A stretch of 64,000 nt of DNA from Poriferisodalis sp965214215. GTDB lineage: Bacteria > Actinomycetota > Acidimicrobiia > Acidimicrobiales > Poriferisodalaceae. The notes beneath the pieces are model-generated. The model was not told the DNA's origin. It saw only the letters and a list, made by a program, of their open reading frames with translations, and searched no databases. The position numbers and the translations under genes are program-made. How positions within the stretch are numbered: position 1 is the first letter of the stretch; the number at the start of each line of letters is the position of its first letter. Location of the stretch: assembly GCF_965214215.1 (NCBI RefSeq), contig NZ_CBDCBD010000002.1:434001-498000 (forward strand), written 5' to 3'. Of this stretch, positions 35,774-44,551 are shown piece after piece.

Positions 35774-36556
35774 ATGGCATTGGACCGCACAGCGTCGGGC
35801 ACACCCCTCTTCGAGATCGACGACTTGGGCGTCCAGGCAGTCGACGGTCCGCAGATCCTGCGCGGCGTGGATCTCGTGGTCAACGCGGGCGAATGCCACG
35901 CCATCATGGGACCCAACGGGTCGGGCAAGTCGACGCTGGCCACCACGATCCTCGGATCTCCCGAGTTCAAGGTAACCGGCGGGGAGATCCGCTACCGGGG
36001 CGACGACATCTCCGAGTGGGACCCCGACGCCCGATCGAACGCCGGCCTGTTCCTCGCGTTCCAGTACCCACAGCACATCCCCGGTGTGTCGGTGCGCAAT
36101 TTCCTGCGCCAGGCAGTCTCGGCACGGCGCGGCGAGGACGTGTCCGCCATCGAGATCTACGTCGCCATGGGCGAGTGGATGTCACGGCTCGGCATGGACG
36201 AGTCGTTCATGGACCGCTACCTCAACGAGGGCTTCAGCGGCGGCGAGCGCAAGCGGAACGAGATCCTGCAGCTCGCGCTGCTTGAACCCGACGTGGCCGT
36301 TCTGGACGAGACCGATTCAGGCCTCGACATCGATGCGCTGCGGGTGGTGGCGACCGGGTTGCAGCAGGTCCGCGCCGAGCGGCCGCACATGGGCGTCGTA
36401 CTCATCACCCACTACGAACGCCTGCTCAGCGAGATCGAGCCCGACCACGTCCACGTGCTGGTCGACGGGCAGATCGTGGCGTCGGGCGGACCAGAGCTCG
36501 CGGCCGAGCTGGAGCGCGACGGCTACGAGCCGTTTGAGCGCAAGGCCGCAGCGTGA
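35774..36556 (+). CDS. sufC: SufC Fe-S assembly ATPase, first copy
   Basis: 260 residues. Walker A GPNGSGKST, signature FSGGERKRNEILQLALLEP, Walker B VAVLDETDSGLDIDALR and H-loop LITHYERLL are intact. SufC is the ATPase of the SufBCD scaffold. Unusually, a second sufC lies at 40642-41532 in the operon with sufD, while this copy leads the sufS-sufU block and overlaps sufS by GTGA. The two copies differ clearly in sequence, so this is not a recent duplication. Whether both serve the same SufBD is not known. Confidence 0.92.
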   Translation: MALDRTASGTPLFEIDDLGVQAVDGPQILRGVDLVVNAGECHAIMGPNGSGKSTLATTILGSPEFKVTGGEIRYRGDDISEWDPDARSNAGLFLAFQYPQHIPGVSVRNFLRQAVSARRGEDVSAIEIYVAMGEWMSRLGMDESFMDRYLNEGFSGGERKRNEILQLALLEPDVAVLDETDSGLDIDALRVVATGLQQVRAERPHMGVVLITHYERLLSEIEPDHVHVLVDGQIVASGGPELAAELERDGYEPFERKAAA

Positions 36557-37800
36557 ACGGCGGGGTAGGCGGGGACATCGACGGGGCAGTCAAGGCCCAG
36601 TTCCCGCTGCTTGAGCGCAGAGTCCACGGCAACCCGATCGTCTACCTCGACTCGGCAGCTTCGTCGCAGAAACCGGCCGCTGTTCTCGATGCGATGGACG
36701 ACTACTACCGGACCGTCAACGCCAACGTCCATCGCGGCGCGTATGAGATCGCCGCAGCTGCGACCGAGCTGATGGAACGCGCCCGGGTCGATGTCGCACG
36801 CTTCATCTCCGCCCCTAGCGCCGATGAGATCATCTTCACCAAGAACGCCACTGAGGCGATGAACCTGGTGGCCCGCTCGTGGGGTGGCGCCAACCTGGGC
36901 CCCACGGACGCAATCGTGCTCACCGAGATGGAGCACCACGCCAACATCGTGCCTTGGCACATCCTGGCGGCCGAGCGGGGCTTCGAGATCCGCTGGATCC
37001 CCATCACCGCTGACGGCTGCTTGGACCTCACCGATCTGGACCGCCTGCTGGATGGGGCGAAGCTGCTGTCGGTCACCGCCATGAGCAACGTGTTGGGCAC
37101 GCTCAACCCGATCGGGCGCCTCGCTGCCGCCGCCCATGACGCCGGCGCGCTGATCAGCGTCGACGCCAGCCAGTACGTGCCGCACTTGCCCACCGATGTG
37201 GGCGCGCTGGGCGCCGATTTCATGGTGTTCACCGGCCACAAAATGTGCGGTCCGACCGGCGTCGGCGTGCTGTGGGCCCGCTCAGAATTGCTCGATGCCA
37301 TGCCGCCGTTCCTCGGCGGCGGCGAGATGATCCTCGACGTCACCAAGGAAGGCTTCCGGCCCAACATCGTGCCGCACAAGTTCGAGGCGGGCACCCCGCC
37401 CATCGCGGAAATTGTGGGCCTCGGCGCCGCGGTGCGGTACCTGGAAGGGCTCGGCATGGACGCCGTGCGAGCGCACGAGGTCAGCCTCACCGGCTACGCC
37501 CTCCGGACGCTGACCGACCGTCACGGCGACGACATCACCGTGCACGGCCCCTCAGAGCCCGCCCAACGCGGCGGCGTGCTCTCGTTCGTCTACCGCGACG
37601 TGCACCCCCACGACATCTCCCAAGTGCTCGACCAGAGCGGCGTGTGCGTGCGTGCGGGTCACCACTGCGCCAAGCCACTCATGCGATGCCTCGGCGTCGC
37701 TGCCACGACACGGGCCTCGCTGTACGTGTACAACGACACTTCAGACGTAGATTCGCTGGCTGAGGCGCTCGACGAAGTCGGCGCACTGTTCGGCCGCTAG
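36553..37800 (+). CDS. sufS: SufS cysteine desulfurase
   Basis: 415 residues. The PLP-binding lysine is in FTGHKMCGPTGVG and the catalytic Cys in RAGHHCAKPLMRCLG, as in group II (SufS-type) desulfurases; IVYLDSAASSQKP and NVHRGAYEIAAAAT are further family markers. It takes sulfur from cysteine and passes it to SufU, encoded next. The GTG start overlaps the sufC stop. Confidence 0.93.
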   Translation: MNGGVGGDIDGAVKAQFPLLERRVHGNPIVYLDSAASSQKPAAVLDAMDDYYRTVNANVHRGAYEIAAAATELMERARVDVARFISAPSADEIIFTKNATEAMNLVARSWGGANLGPTDAIVLTEMEHHANIVPWHILAAERGFEIRWIPITADGCLDLTDLDRLLDGAKLLSVTAMSNVLGTLNPIGRLAAAAHDAGALISVDASQYVPHLPTDVGALGADFMVFTGHKMCGPTGVGVLWARSELLDAMPPFLGGGEMILDVTKEGFRPNIVPHKFEAGTPPIAEIVGLGAAVRYLEGLGMDAVRAHEVSLTGYALRTLTDRHGDDITVHGPSEPAQRGGVLSFVYRDVHPHDISQVLDQSGVCVRAGHHCAKPLMRCLGVAATTRASLYVYNDTSDVDSLAEALDEVGALFGR

Positions 37801-37831
37801 AGGCAACAGGACCGAGACGAGACAAGATCCG

Positions 37832-38338
37832 ATGGCTGGGCTCGAAGACCTGTACCGCGAGATCATCCTCGACCACTACCGCAACCCGCGCAATCGCGGC
37901 GAGCTAGAGAGTCCACCTGCGCACCGCTGCGAGGGATTCAACCCGCTGTGCGGCGACGAGGTGGTGCTCACCTTCGAGATGGACGGCGACACTGTGACCG
38001 ACCTGCGAGTCGGCGGGCAGGGCTGCTCGATCAGCCAGGCATCGGCGTCGATGATGTCCGCTGCGGTCATCGGCAAGTCGGCTGAGGAAATCCGCGAGCT
38101 CACCCGGGCCTTCAAGGCCATGATGTCGATCCACGAGGAAACCATCGGCGGCGACGGCAGCGAAGCCCATGACGGTGCTGGGTCCAGCGAGCCCGGGGGC
38201 GGCGACGGCGGCTCCCTGCGACTCGGCGATCTGGAAGCACTGCGAGGTGTGGTGAAGTTCCCCGTCCGCATCAAGTGCGCCACCCTCGGCTGGAATGCGC
38301 TCGCAAGCGGCCTCGACGAGACGGTCGATGCGAGTTGA
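37832..38338 (+). CDS. sufU: SufU sulfur-transfer protein
   Basis: 168 residues. Zn ligands are in NPLCGDEV (Cys and Asp), GQGCSISQAS and IKCATLGW. The SufU-specific opening LYREIILDHYRNPRNRGEL is present. A Gly/Ser-rich insertion of about 25 residues (around residues 107-130) lies before the last conserved strand. It accepts persulfide from SufS. It follows sufS by 31 bp. Confidence 0.92.
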   Translation: MAGLEDLYREIILDHYRNPRNRGELESPPAHRCEGFNPLCGDEVVLTFEMDGDTVTDLRVGGQGCSISQASASMMSAAVIGKSAEEIRELTRAFKAMMSIHEETIGGDGSEAHDGAGSSEPGGGDGGSLRLGDLEALRGVVKFPVRIKCATLGWNALASGLDETVDAS

Positions 38339-38446
38339 GACCACAAGCGCATCGTCTCGCCCACTCGTTCTGCTAGGCGTGAGCCGTGCCTGAGAGGCCT
38401 ATTGCCATCGTGAAGCGCAACCCCTGGTCGCCCACCGGCCTGCGCC

Positions 38447-39658
38447 GTGTCTGAGGGGTCTGCTTCTATAGGGACTGTGCCTGAGGAGATAGATCGCCGC
38501 GCCGAGCTCGTCGAACGGGCACGGCAGCTAGCCCCCAAGCTGGCTGGTCGGGCAGCAGCCGACCCGTGGGCCCGCCGGGTCGAGCCCGAAGTCATCGAAG
38601 AGCTGCGAGGCGCTGAGCTGCTCACCATCGGTCAACCGAGCGCCAACGGCGGCCAGGAGCTCGACTGGATCACCTTCCTCGAGGTGAACGCGGCGCTGGC
38701 TGAAGGCTGCCCCTCGACCGCGTGGCATTCCTGCGTCGGCAATGCGCACGCTTGGCTGGTGGGCCACTGGCCCGATGCCTGCCAGGAAGACATCTACGGC
38801 CCAGGCGCCGACCAGTACGTCGCCGGGGTGCTCGTCGACCGTGGCGACGCAACCCCCGTCGACGGCGGCTGGATGCTCAACGGCTTCTGGCCGTTCGGCT
38901 CGGGCATCGATCATGCTGACTGGGTGGTCCTGGGAGGGCACTTCCCGTCCCCCGAGGGCGACGGGCTGACCTCGGGCATGTTCGTACTGCCCGCAACCGA
39001 TGTCTCGGCGCTCGATGACTGGCATGCCAACGGGCTTCGAGCCACCGGCAGCAGCAGCATTGCGGTGAAGGACGCCTTCGTACCCGAGCACCGATTCGTG
39101 CCCGGCGAGGTGCTGGCGTCAGGCGACACACCGGGCATGGCCCGCAACGTCGGATGGATCCAGCGCAGCTCGCTCATGCCGACGCTTGCCTACGCCCTGG
39201 TCCCGCCGGCACTGGGGGCCGCGCGTGCGGCGCTAGCTGTGTTCGCCGAGGAGGTCGACGGCAAAGTCATCAGCCACGTCGACGTGCTGCAGACCGACTG
39301 GCCGCTGACACACCGTCAGTTCGCCGAAGCCCATGCGCTGGTGGACCAAGGCGAACTATTGATGCGGCGTACCGCCGAGCTCCTCATCGAGGGAGCCCGC
39401 AACGGCGAGCCGCTCGAGCTTCCGCTGCGGGCACGGGTGCGGCTCGACTGTGCCTTCGCCGTCCGCCGCTGTCTGGAGGCCGTCGAGACGCTCTACCTGG
39501 CCACGGGCGGCCGAGGTGTGCGAGACACCAACCGAATCGGCCGCCTCCAAGCCGACCTGCAGGCCATCAACATGCACGCGATCACCGCCCTCGACCCAGC
39601 GCTCGAGGCCTACGGCCGCATCCTCATGGGCCACCCACCCCGCACCCCCCGCCTCTGA
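38447..39658 (+). CDS. Flavin-dependent monooxygenase, HsaA/HpaB-like (acyl-CoA dehydrogenase fold)
   Basis: 403 residues from GTG 38447; a second in-frame GTG at 38477 is also possible. The fold is that of acyl-CoA dehydrogenases, but the pattern (GGQELDWITFLEVNAALAEG, CPSTAWHSCVGNAHAW, GFWPFGSGIDHADWVVLGG) fits class D two-component monooxygenases that hydroxylate aromatic rings, such as HsaA. These need a separate flavin reductase; one is encoded at 61585-62079. Substrate unknown. It is separated from sufU by about 110 bp with no clear signal. Confidence 0.78.
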   Translation: MSEGSASIGTVPEEIDRRAELVERARQLAPKLAGRAAADPWARRVEPEVIEELRGAELLTIGQPSANGGQELDWITFLEVNAALAEGCPSTAWHSCVGNAHAWLVGHWPDACQEDIYGPGADQYVAGVLVDRGDATPVDGGWMLNGFWPFGSGIDHADWVVLGGHFPSPEGDGLTSGMFVLPATDVSALDDWHANGLRATGSSSIAVKDAFVPEHRFVPGEVLASGDTPGMARNVGWIQRSSLMPTLAYALVPPALGAARAALAVFAEEVDGKVISHVDVLQTDWPLTHRQFAEAHALVDQGELLMRRTAELLIEGARNGEPLELPLRARVRLDCAFAVRRCLEAVETLYLATGGRGVRDTNRIGRLQADLQAINMHAITALDPALEAYGRILMGHPPRTPRL

Positions 39659-39682
39659 CAGATCGCGCTCAGGCGACTGGAA

Positions 39683-40237
39683 CTACCAACGGTGGCCGGG
39701 GGGGACACCGGTCATCCATTCGGAAATGCGGCGTGAGGTTCCCGGCGTGGTCCCGGGGGGCAATTCGTCGGGCGGGAAGAAGGCCACCTCGGCGATTTCC
39801 GGTGAGACCGTCTCCTCCACCCGCCAGTCGGTGACCACGAACACGACGATGTGGTCGCTGCGGTGCCCGTGGCGTGACGAGTACACGCCGAGCACGCTGC
39901 GGGGAGCCTCGGTGACGACGATCCCGGTTTCCTCGCGCAGCTCCCTCGCCGCCGCCGCTGACAGCGTCTCGCGGGGCTTGACGCCGCCGCCGGGCAGAAA
40001 CCAGCCGTCACGGTAGGTGTGGCGCACCAAGCACACGCGACCCTTCGGGTCGACCGCCAGGCCGCGCACGCCGAGCGTGACGCGTGCGGGCCGCAAGCGC
40101 ACCCATACCTCGAAGAGCTGATGCAGCAGCCGGCGCGCGCCGGGCTTCGACTCGACGGTGCCCTCCACCATGGGCGAAGACGCGGATCGCTCGGGGCGAT
40201 CCCCCTTCGTGCGGCGCCTCAGGCGCAGCCAAGCCAT
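39683..40237 (-). CDS. NUDIX hydrolase
   Basis: 184 residues. The Nudix box GGGVKPRETLSAAAARELRE followed by ETGIVV is complete. The N-terminal ~45 residues are basic and unlike the core. Substrate (a nucleoside diphosphate derivative) cannot be specified. It lies 10 bp after the dehydratase gene on the same strand. Confidence 0.88.
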   Translation of the reverse strand: MAWLRLRRRTKGDRPERSASSPMVEGTVESKPGARRLLHQLFEVWVRLRPARVTLGVRGLAVDPKGRVCLVRHTYRDGWFLPGGGVKPRETLSAAAARELREETGIVVTEAPRSVLGVYSSRHGHRSDHIVVFVVTDWRVEETVSPEIAEVAFFPPDELPPGTTPGTSRRISEWMTGVPPGHRW

Positions 40238-40247
40238 CGACGAGCGA

Positions 40248-40544
40248 TCAGCCTGCGCTGCCTGCCAGGCCGTTCATCGCCCGCGCCAATGCAGCGTCCA
40301 GTTCGGTCACGCCGCCACGGTCGTGCGTGTTGAGCGCAACGTCCACCGTGCTGTACACGTTCGACCAGTTGGGATGGTGGTCCATCTTCTCGGCCACCAA
40401 AGCCGCAGCAGCCATAAATCCGAACGCTTCCACGAAGTTCCCGAAGCGGAAGGTGCGGCGCAATTCGCTGCCCGACACCTCCCACGCCGTGAGCTCGGCA
40501 GCCAGCGTTGCAAGTTCGTTTTGGGACAACAGCTCACGTGCCAT
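40248..40544 (-). CDS. Pterin-4a-carbinolamine dehydratase family protein
   Basis: 98 residues from ATG 40544, which has a GGGGGA ribosome-binding site; an upstream in-frame GTG lacks one. The catalytic motif DHHPNWSNVYSTVDVALNTH is typical. The family dehydrates 4a-hydroxytetrahydropterin; bacterial members also act in molybdopterin or other roles. No aromatic amino-acid hydroxylase is in the window. Confidence 0.87.
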   Translation of the reverse strand: MARELLSQNELATLAAELTAWEVSGSELRRTFRFGNFVEAFGFMAAAALVAEKMDHHPNWSNVYSTVDVALNTHDRGGVTELDAALARAMNGLAGSAG

Positions 40545-40641
40545 CGATCCCCCTCTCGTTGCCGAGTGCCCAGTCAACACCACGCGGCAGGCACTTCGAA
40601 AACACGCTCTGCAACTCGCGTCAGGAGAGATGAAGCGGCGC

Positions 40642-41532
40642 TCAACCCAGCTCGTCGAGCGGGTCGGCCCAGGGGTCAGCGAACGGGTCCTCAGCGGGAG
40701 ACGGCCCCGCCTCTGCCGCGAGCGGGCCGCCGAGCCCGCCGATCGACACCGCCACCCCTGCGTCGGGTTCTTCAGGAAGGTAGGGCGCGTAACCGTCTTC
40801 CTCGAGCGCGTCGGCGAGCTCAGGACCGCCGGAGTCGACGATGCGACCGTCCACGATCACGTGAACCTCGTCGGGCCGGAGATACTCCAGCACCCGGGTG
40901 AAGTGCGTGATGGCCAGCACGCCCAGGCCCGCCTCGGTGAGTGCCTCAATGCGGTTGGCGCAGGCGCGCAATGCATCGATGTCGAGACCGCTGTCAATCT
41001 CGTCGAGGATGGCAATGCGCGGCTGCAACACCGCGAGCTGCACCGTCTCGTTCCGTTTCTTCTCGCCGCCGGACATGTCGACGTTGAGCGGCCGCGCCAC
41101 CAGTTCGGCCTTGAGCCCCACGGCGGCCGCCTCGGTTTCGAGCAGCCCCCGGGTGCGCTCGAGCTGTTCGGGACTCGGGCTGTCGTCGCCGGACCGCAGC
41201 GCAAGCGCCTCGGCCAGCGCCTGTGCGGCCGAGACGCCGGGCACCTCCGTCGGGTGCTGCATTGCCAAGAACAGACCGGCCTGAGCCCGCTCCCAGGGAG
41301 CCAGGCTCAAGACATCGACGCCGTCGAGGGTGACCGAGCCGCCGGTGACCTCGTAGCCGGGCCGGCCCATCACCACGTGCGCCAGCGTGCTCTTGCCCGA
41401 GCCGTTAGGCCCCATGACCGCATGCACGCGCCCGGAGGACACCTCGAGGTTCACGCCTTGGAGGATGTCCTGGCCGCCCGCAGAGGCACACAGTCCTTCG
41501 ATGCGCAAGGTGTGGGTGGAGTTGTCGTTCAT
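40642..41532 (-). CDS. sufC: SufC Fe-S assembly ATPase, second copy
   Basis: 296 residues. Walker A GPNGSGKST, signature MSGGEKKRNETVQLAVLQP, Walker B IAILDEIDSGLDIDALRA and H-loop AITHFTRVL are intact. The C-terminus carries about 35 extra acidic, Pro-rich residues (ending DPFADPWADPLDELG). The start overlaps the Rieske gene stop (ATGA). Being in the sufD operon, this is the likelier partner of SufB and SufD. Confidence 0.92.
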   Translation of the reverse strand: MNDNSTHTLRIEGLCASAGGQDILQGVNLEVSSGRVHAVMGPNGSGKSTLAHVVMGRPGYEVTGGSVTLDGVDVLSLAPWERAQAGLFLAMQHPTEVPGVSAAQALAEALALRSGDDSPSPEQLERTRGLLETEAAAVGLKAELVARPLNVDMSGGEKKRNETVQLAVLQPRIAILDEIDSGLDIDALRACANRIEALTEAGLGVLAITHFTRVLEYLRPDEVHVIVDGRIVDSGGPELADALEEDGYAPYLPEEPDAGVAVSIGGLGGPLAAEAGPSPAEDPFADPWADPLDELG

Positions 41533-41861
41533 GGCAGCACCACCGCCACGCCCTCGCCTTGGGTGCGTACTTCGTAGACGGGGACCGGCTGGGTGGCTGG
41601 GAAGCAGTTTGGCCGCCCTGTGCGCAAGTCAAAGCTCGAGGAGTGCTGGGGACATTCCAGCGCGCACTCGTCAGGCCACACCCAGCCGTCGGCCAGCGAG
41701 TAGTTCTGGTGGCTGCACCGGTCGCCGATGGCATAGAAATCGTCGCCGATGCGTGCGACCGCGATGCGGTGGCCGTCAACATCGAAGCGGCGGGCTTCGC
41801 CGTGAGGCACGTCGTCTTGCTGGCACAGCACAACAGTGCGGGTCTCGTCGGTCGTGCTCAT
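41529..41861 (-). CDS. Rieske [2Fe-2S] ferredoxin of the SUF operon
   Basis: 110 residues from ATG 41861, with an AAGG ribosome-binding site; the longer upstream frame only mirrors sufD. The cluster ligands are in DRCSHQNYSLADG (Cys-x-His) and LECPQHSSSFD (Cys-x-x-His). Small Rieske proteins of this kind commonly sit between sufD and sufC in actinobacteria; the role in assembly is unclear. Confidence 0.9.
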   Translation of the reverse strand: MSTTDETRTVVLCQQDDVPHGEARRFDVDGHRIAVARIGDDFYAIGDRCSHQNYSLADGWVWPDECALECPQHSSSFDLRTGRPNCFPATQPVPVYEVRTQGEGVAVVLP

Positions 41862-41916
41862 CGCACCTTCCCCATGGCGGTCGTGCTCATGGAGGTCGTG
41901 CTTCTTGGGGTGGGGC

Positions 41917-43167
41917 TCATGGCGCCACCGCGAAGTCGGCCTCGGACACCAGCTCGTCGATGCGCTGGCGCACCGATGCCGAGATCTGCTCGGACGGCAG
42001 CGCATCAAGGACTTCGTCGAAGAAGCCACGCACCACCAGCGCCTCGGCCACGTCGGTCGGCACACCCCTGCTCTCGAGATAGAAGCGCTGGTCGGCATCG
42101 ACGGGGCCGATCGAGGAGGCGTGGCTGCACTGCACGTCGTTGTTCTCGATCTCGAGGTTCGGCACAGACTCGGCCCAAGCATTCGGCGACAGCTTCAGGT
42201 TCCGGTTGGTCTGGTTGGCAACAACTTGGGAGGCGTCTTCTTCGATGCGGATCAGCCCGGTGTAGACGGCCCGGGCATGGTCGTCGACCGCTCCCTTGAA
42301 CAGCAGATCTGAGGTGGTGTGGGCCGCCACATGGGTCTGGAAGGTTCGGAAGTCGAGCGTGGAGGTGTCACGGCCGAAATACACGGCATCGATCTCGCTG
42401 TGGCCGCCGCGGCCGGTCATGTCGGTGCCGATGCGTGCCCGGGCGTATGCGCCGCCCATCGCCACGTGGCCGATCCGCAGGTTGGCGTCGCGGCCGACAT
42501 CTGAGCAGAGGTTGGCGATCTGCCACGCGGCGCCGCCCAGTTCCTGCACGGTGACGTGACCGAGGTGCGCGCCGTCGCTCACGCTCAGTTCGGTCAGCGG
42601 GCAGATGAGCGCCGGGGTCTCACCGCCGGTGTGGTGTTCGATCACGGTGGCTTGGCTGGTGCGCCCGGCCATCACGACGAGCCGCGGGAACCATGCCAAC
42701 CCCTCGACGTCGGTGTGGACGTGCACCACGATGGGGGCGCTCAGCACCGCCTTCGGCTCGATGCTGACAACCACCGGCGCTGTGGTCAGTGCCAGGTTCC
42801 AATCGCCGAAGACATCGGGGCCTTCGGGCGCCACCGTGCCGATCAGGTCGTCTGCGCCGTCGCCGAGCGTGCTCACGCGGACGCCATCGGCGCGCACCGA
42901 GACGTCGACGACAGCTCCGTTGGTGATGTGTACGACCGCTGCGGCATCGCCATCGACGCCTGCCATCAAGCCCGGCGGCCCGGCGGCACCGCCGGGTGCC
43001 CCGAACGCATAGTGCCCGGCTTCGAGGTCGTCGATGGGGGTGTAGCGCCACACCTCTTCGGTGAACGACGGCATGCCGGTGGCAACCGCCCGATCCGCTG
43101 CAGCGCGGCGCCGTTTGGTCAACGCGTCGGAGCCGTCGAGCGCGTCGACGAGATCAGGGGTGAACAC
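41917..43167 (-). CDS. sufD: SufD Fe-S assembly scaffold protein
   Basis: 416 residues with the SufB/SufD beta-helix fold; family markers are EEVWRYTPIDDLE, HSEIDAVYFGRDTS and LFKGAVDDHARAVYTGLIRI with QTNRNLKLS. The C-terminal region ESRGVPTDVAEALVVRGFF is also typical. With SufB and SufC it forms the scaffold for cluster assembly. The GTG start is fixed by TAGCCT seven bases upstream, so sufD has its own promoter and begins a unit sufD-Rieske-sufC. Confidence 0.92.
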   Translation of the reverse strand: MFTPDLVDALDGSDALTKRRRAAADRAVATGMPSFTEEVWRYTPIDDLEAGHYAFGAPGGAAGPPGLMAGVDGDAAAVVHITNGAVVDVSVRADGVRVSTLGDGADDLIGTVAPEGPDVFGDWNLALTTAPVVVSIEPKAVLSAPIVVHVHTDVEGLAWFPRLVVMAGRTSQATVIEHHTGGETPALICPLTELSVSDGAHLGHVTVQELGGAAWQIANLCSDVGRDANLRIGHVAMGGAYARARIGTDMTGRGGHSEIDAVYFGRDTSTLDFRTFQTHVAAHTTSDLLFKGAVDDHARAVYTGLIRIEEDASQVVANQTNRNLKLSPNAWAESVPNLEIENNDVQCSHASSIGPVDADQRFYLESRGVPTDVAEALVVRGFFDEVLDALPSEQISASVRQRIDELVSEADFAVAP

Positions 43168-43174
43168 GCTGCGG

Positions 43175-43180
43175 AGGCTA
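43175..43180 (-). promoter_or_regulatory. Predicted -10 (TAGCCT) for sufD-Rieske-sufC
   Basis: TAGCCT, 7-nt spacer, GTG at 43167. Confidence 0.55.
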
Positions 43181-43196
43181 CCGGCGCGCCCGTCAG

Positions 43197-43229
43197 GGCC
43201 TAGCGGGCCGCGACGGCCCGTACCAGGCC
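43197..43229 (-). terminator. Hairpin between the Cys-rich protein gene and sufD
   Basis: Outer arms GGCCT/AGGCC and inner arms CGGGCC/GGCCCG with a GCGAC loop (43210-43214). No T-run follows, so it could be a terminator or a pause/processing hairpin separating the two transcription units. Confidence 0.45.
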
Positions 43230-43233
43230 GCTA

Positions 43234-43644
43234 TCAGACTTCGCCGTCTTTGCGGTCGTCGCGGTCGCGCCGACGGCGCCGCTTGCGCTGCTTCTTGTTG
43301 CTGCGCCCGCGCATCTTGCCGCGAATCCCCTTGCGCTTCGACCGCTCCGCAGCAACCTCTTCGAGGATGCGCGGCCCAGCGGTGTTCACGATGTCCTCGG
43401 CTTCGTCCAGCAGGGCCGCGATGGAGTCGTCCTCGCCGATGCTGGCGGGCTCCTTGGCGAAGTTCTGAACGCCCAGCGACCCGTGCTGCCAGCCGGCATC
43501 GAGGCGCCGGGGCGAATAGGACGGGCAGTCCTCTGGGCAACGCCAGGGAGCTTCGGGCGCGAGATCAAGGTTGCACTTGCGCACCGTGTCACCGTTCGGG
43601 TACGTCCGGCTCTCGTAGTGGCGGCAGTTCGTTCGCATCGGCAT
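43234..43644 (-). CDS. Cys-rich N-terminus / Lys-Arg-rich C-terminus protein, unknown function
   Basis: 136 residues from ATG, with GGAGG ribosome-binding sequence 8-9 nt upstream. The first 45 residues hold four Cys (RTNCRHYESR, VRKCNLDL, PWRCPEDCPSY), a possible metal or Fe-S site. The last ~35 residues are nearly all Lys and Arg (SNKKQRKRRRRRDRDDRK), suggesting nucleic-acid or ribosome contact. It is the last gene of a unit that starts with sufB. No family recognised. Confidence 0.75.
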   Translation of the reverse strand: MPMRTNCRHYESRTYPNGDTVRKCNLDLAPEAPWRCPEDCPSYSPRRLDAGWQHGSLGVQNFAKEPASIGEDDSIAALLDEAEDIVNTAGPRILEEVAAERSKRKGIRGKMRGRSNKKQRKRRRRRDRDDRKDGEV

Positions 43645-43658
43645 GGCAGCTGCCTCCC

Positions 43659-44534
43659 TTAGCGCTGCGCAATCGCGTCGGCGAGCGCAATGGCTCGTCG
43701 AGCTTCGTCCACGTGAAGATTCTCGACCATCTTGCCGTCTACGGTCACCACCCCGCGGCCATCTGCAACCGCTGCGGAGAACGCTTCGATGACCTGGCGG
43801 TGGAAATCGAGCTCGTCAAAGCTGGGCGAGAAGGCGTCGTTGCACGGTTCGACCTGGCTGGGATGGATGAGTGTCTTGCCGTCGAAGCCGAGATTGGCCC
43901 CTTGCTGGCACACCGCGGCGAACCCTTCCGCGTCGCTGATGTCGTTGTACACACCGTCAAGTGCGGTGACGCCCGCCTCACGTGCGGCCACCAGGCAGGT
44001 CGCCAGATGCGGCACGAGCGCCGCCCGGTCCGGCGTGATCGTGGCCCGCAGCTCTTTGGCCATGTCGTTCGTGCCCATGACCACGGCGTCGACGCGTTCG
44101 AAGCCAGCGATCGCACGGGCCTTGGCAATGCCTCCCGGGGTTTCGATCATCGCCCAGATGCGCGTGGTGTCGGGCGCACCCGCGGCTTCGAGAATGCCAG
44201 CCACTGCGGCCAGATCGGCAGCGCCGGAGACCTTGGGTATGACCACTGCCGAGGGAGCCACAGCACCCGCAGCCGCAACGTCGTCGCGCCCCCATGGCGT
44301 ATCAAGCCCGTTGCAGCGAATCGTGAGCTCGCGGTGCCCGTACTCCCCCGAGGCCACAGCCGCGCACGCACCTTCGCGGGCAGCTTCCTTGGCGTCGGGC
44401 GCCACGGCATCTTCGAGATCGAAGATCAGCGCATCTGCGTCGATGGTCTTGGCCTTCTCCAGCGCCCGGGCATTGGCCGCCGGCATGTACAGCACCGACC
44501 GGCGCGGGCGGGGGTAAGCATCGGCAGCGCTCAT
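43659..44534 (-). CDS. CitE-like lyase/thioesterase (HpcH/HpaI-CitE superfamily)
   Basis: 291 residues. Family markers: IFDLEDAVAPDAK (Mg2+-binding Asp/Glu), LTIRCNGLDTPWG, MIETPGGIAKARAI, GTNDMAKEL and GFDGKTLIHPSQV. Stand-alone CitE-like proteins act on malyl- or citramalyl-CoA as lyases or thioesterases. The neighbouring, clearly related mcl gene suggests a pair like malyl-CoA lyase plus malyl-CoA thioesterase, but assignment within the family is an inference. Confidence 0.8.
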   Translation of the reverse strand: MSAADAYPRPRRSVLYMPAANARALEKAKTIDADALIFDLEDAVAPDAKEAAREGACAAVASGEYGHRELTIRCNGLDTPWGRDDVAAAGAVAPSAVVIPKVSGAADLAAVAGILEAAGAPDTTRIWAMIETPGGIAKARAIAGFERVDAVVMGTNDMAKELRATITPDRAALVPHLATCLVAAREAGVTALDGVYNDISDAEGFAAVCQQGANLGFDGKTLIHPSQVEPCNDAFSPSFDELDFHRQVIEAFSAAVADGRGVVTVDGKMVENLHVDEARRAIALADAIAQR

Positions 44535-44551
44535 GGAAATTCCAGGCCTAC

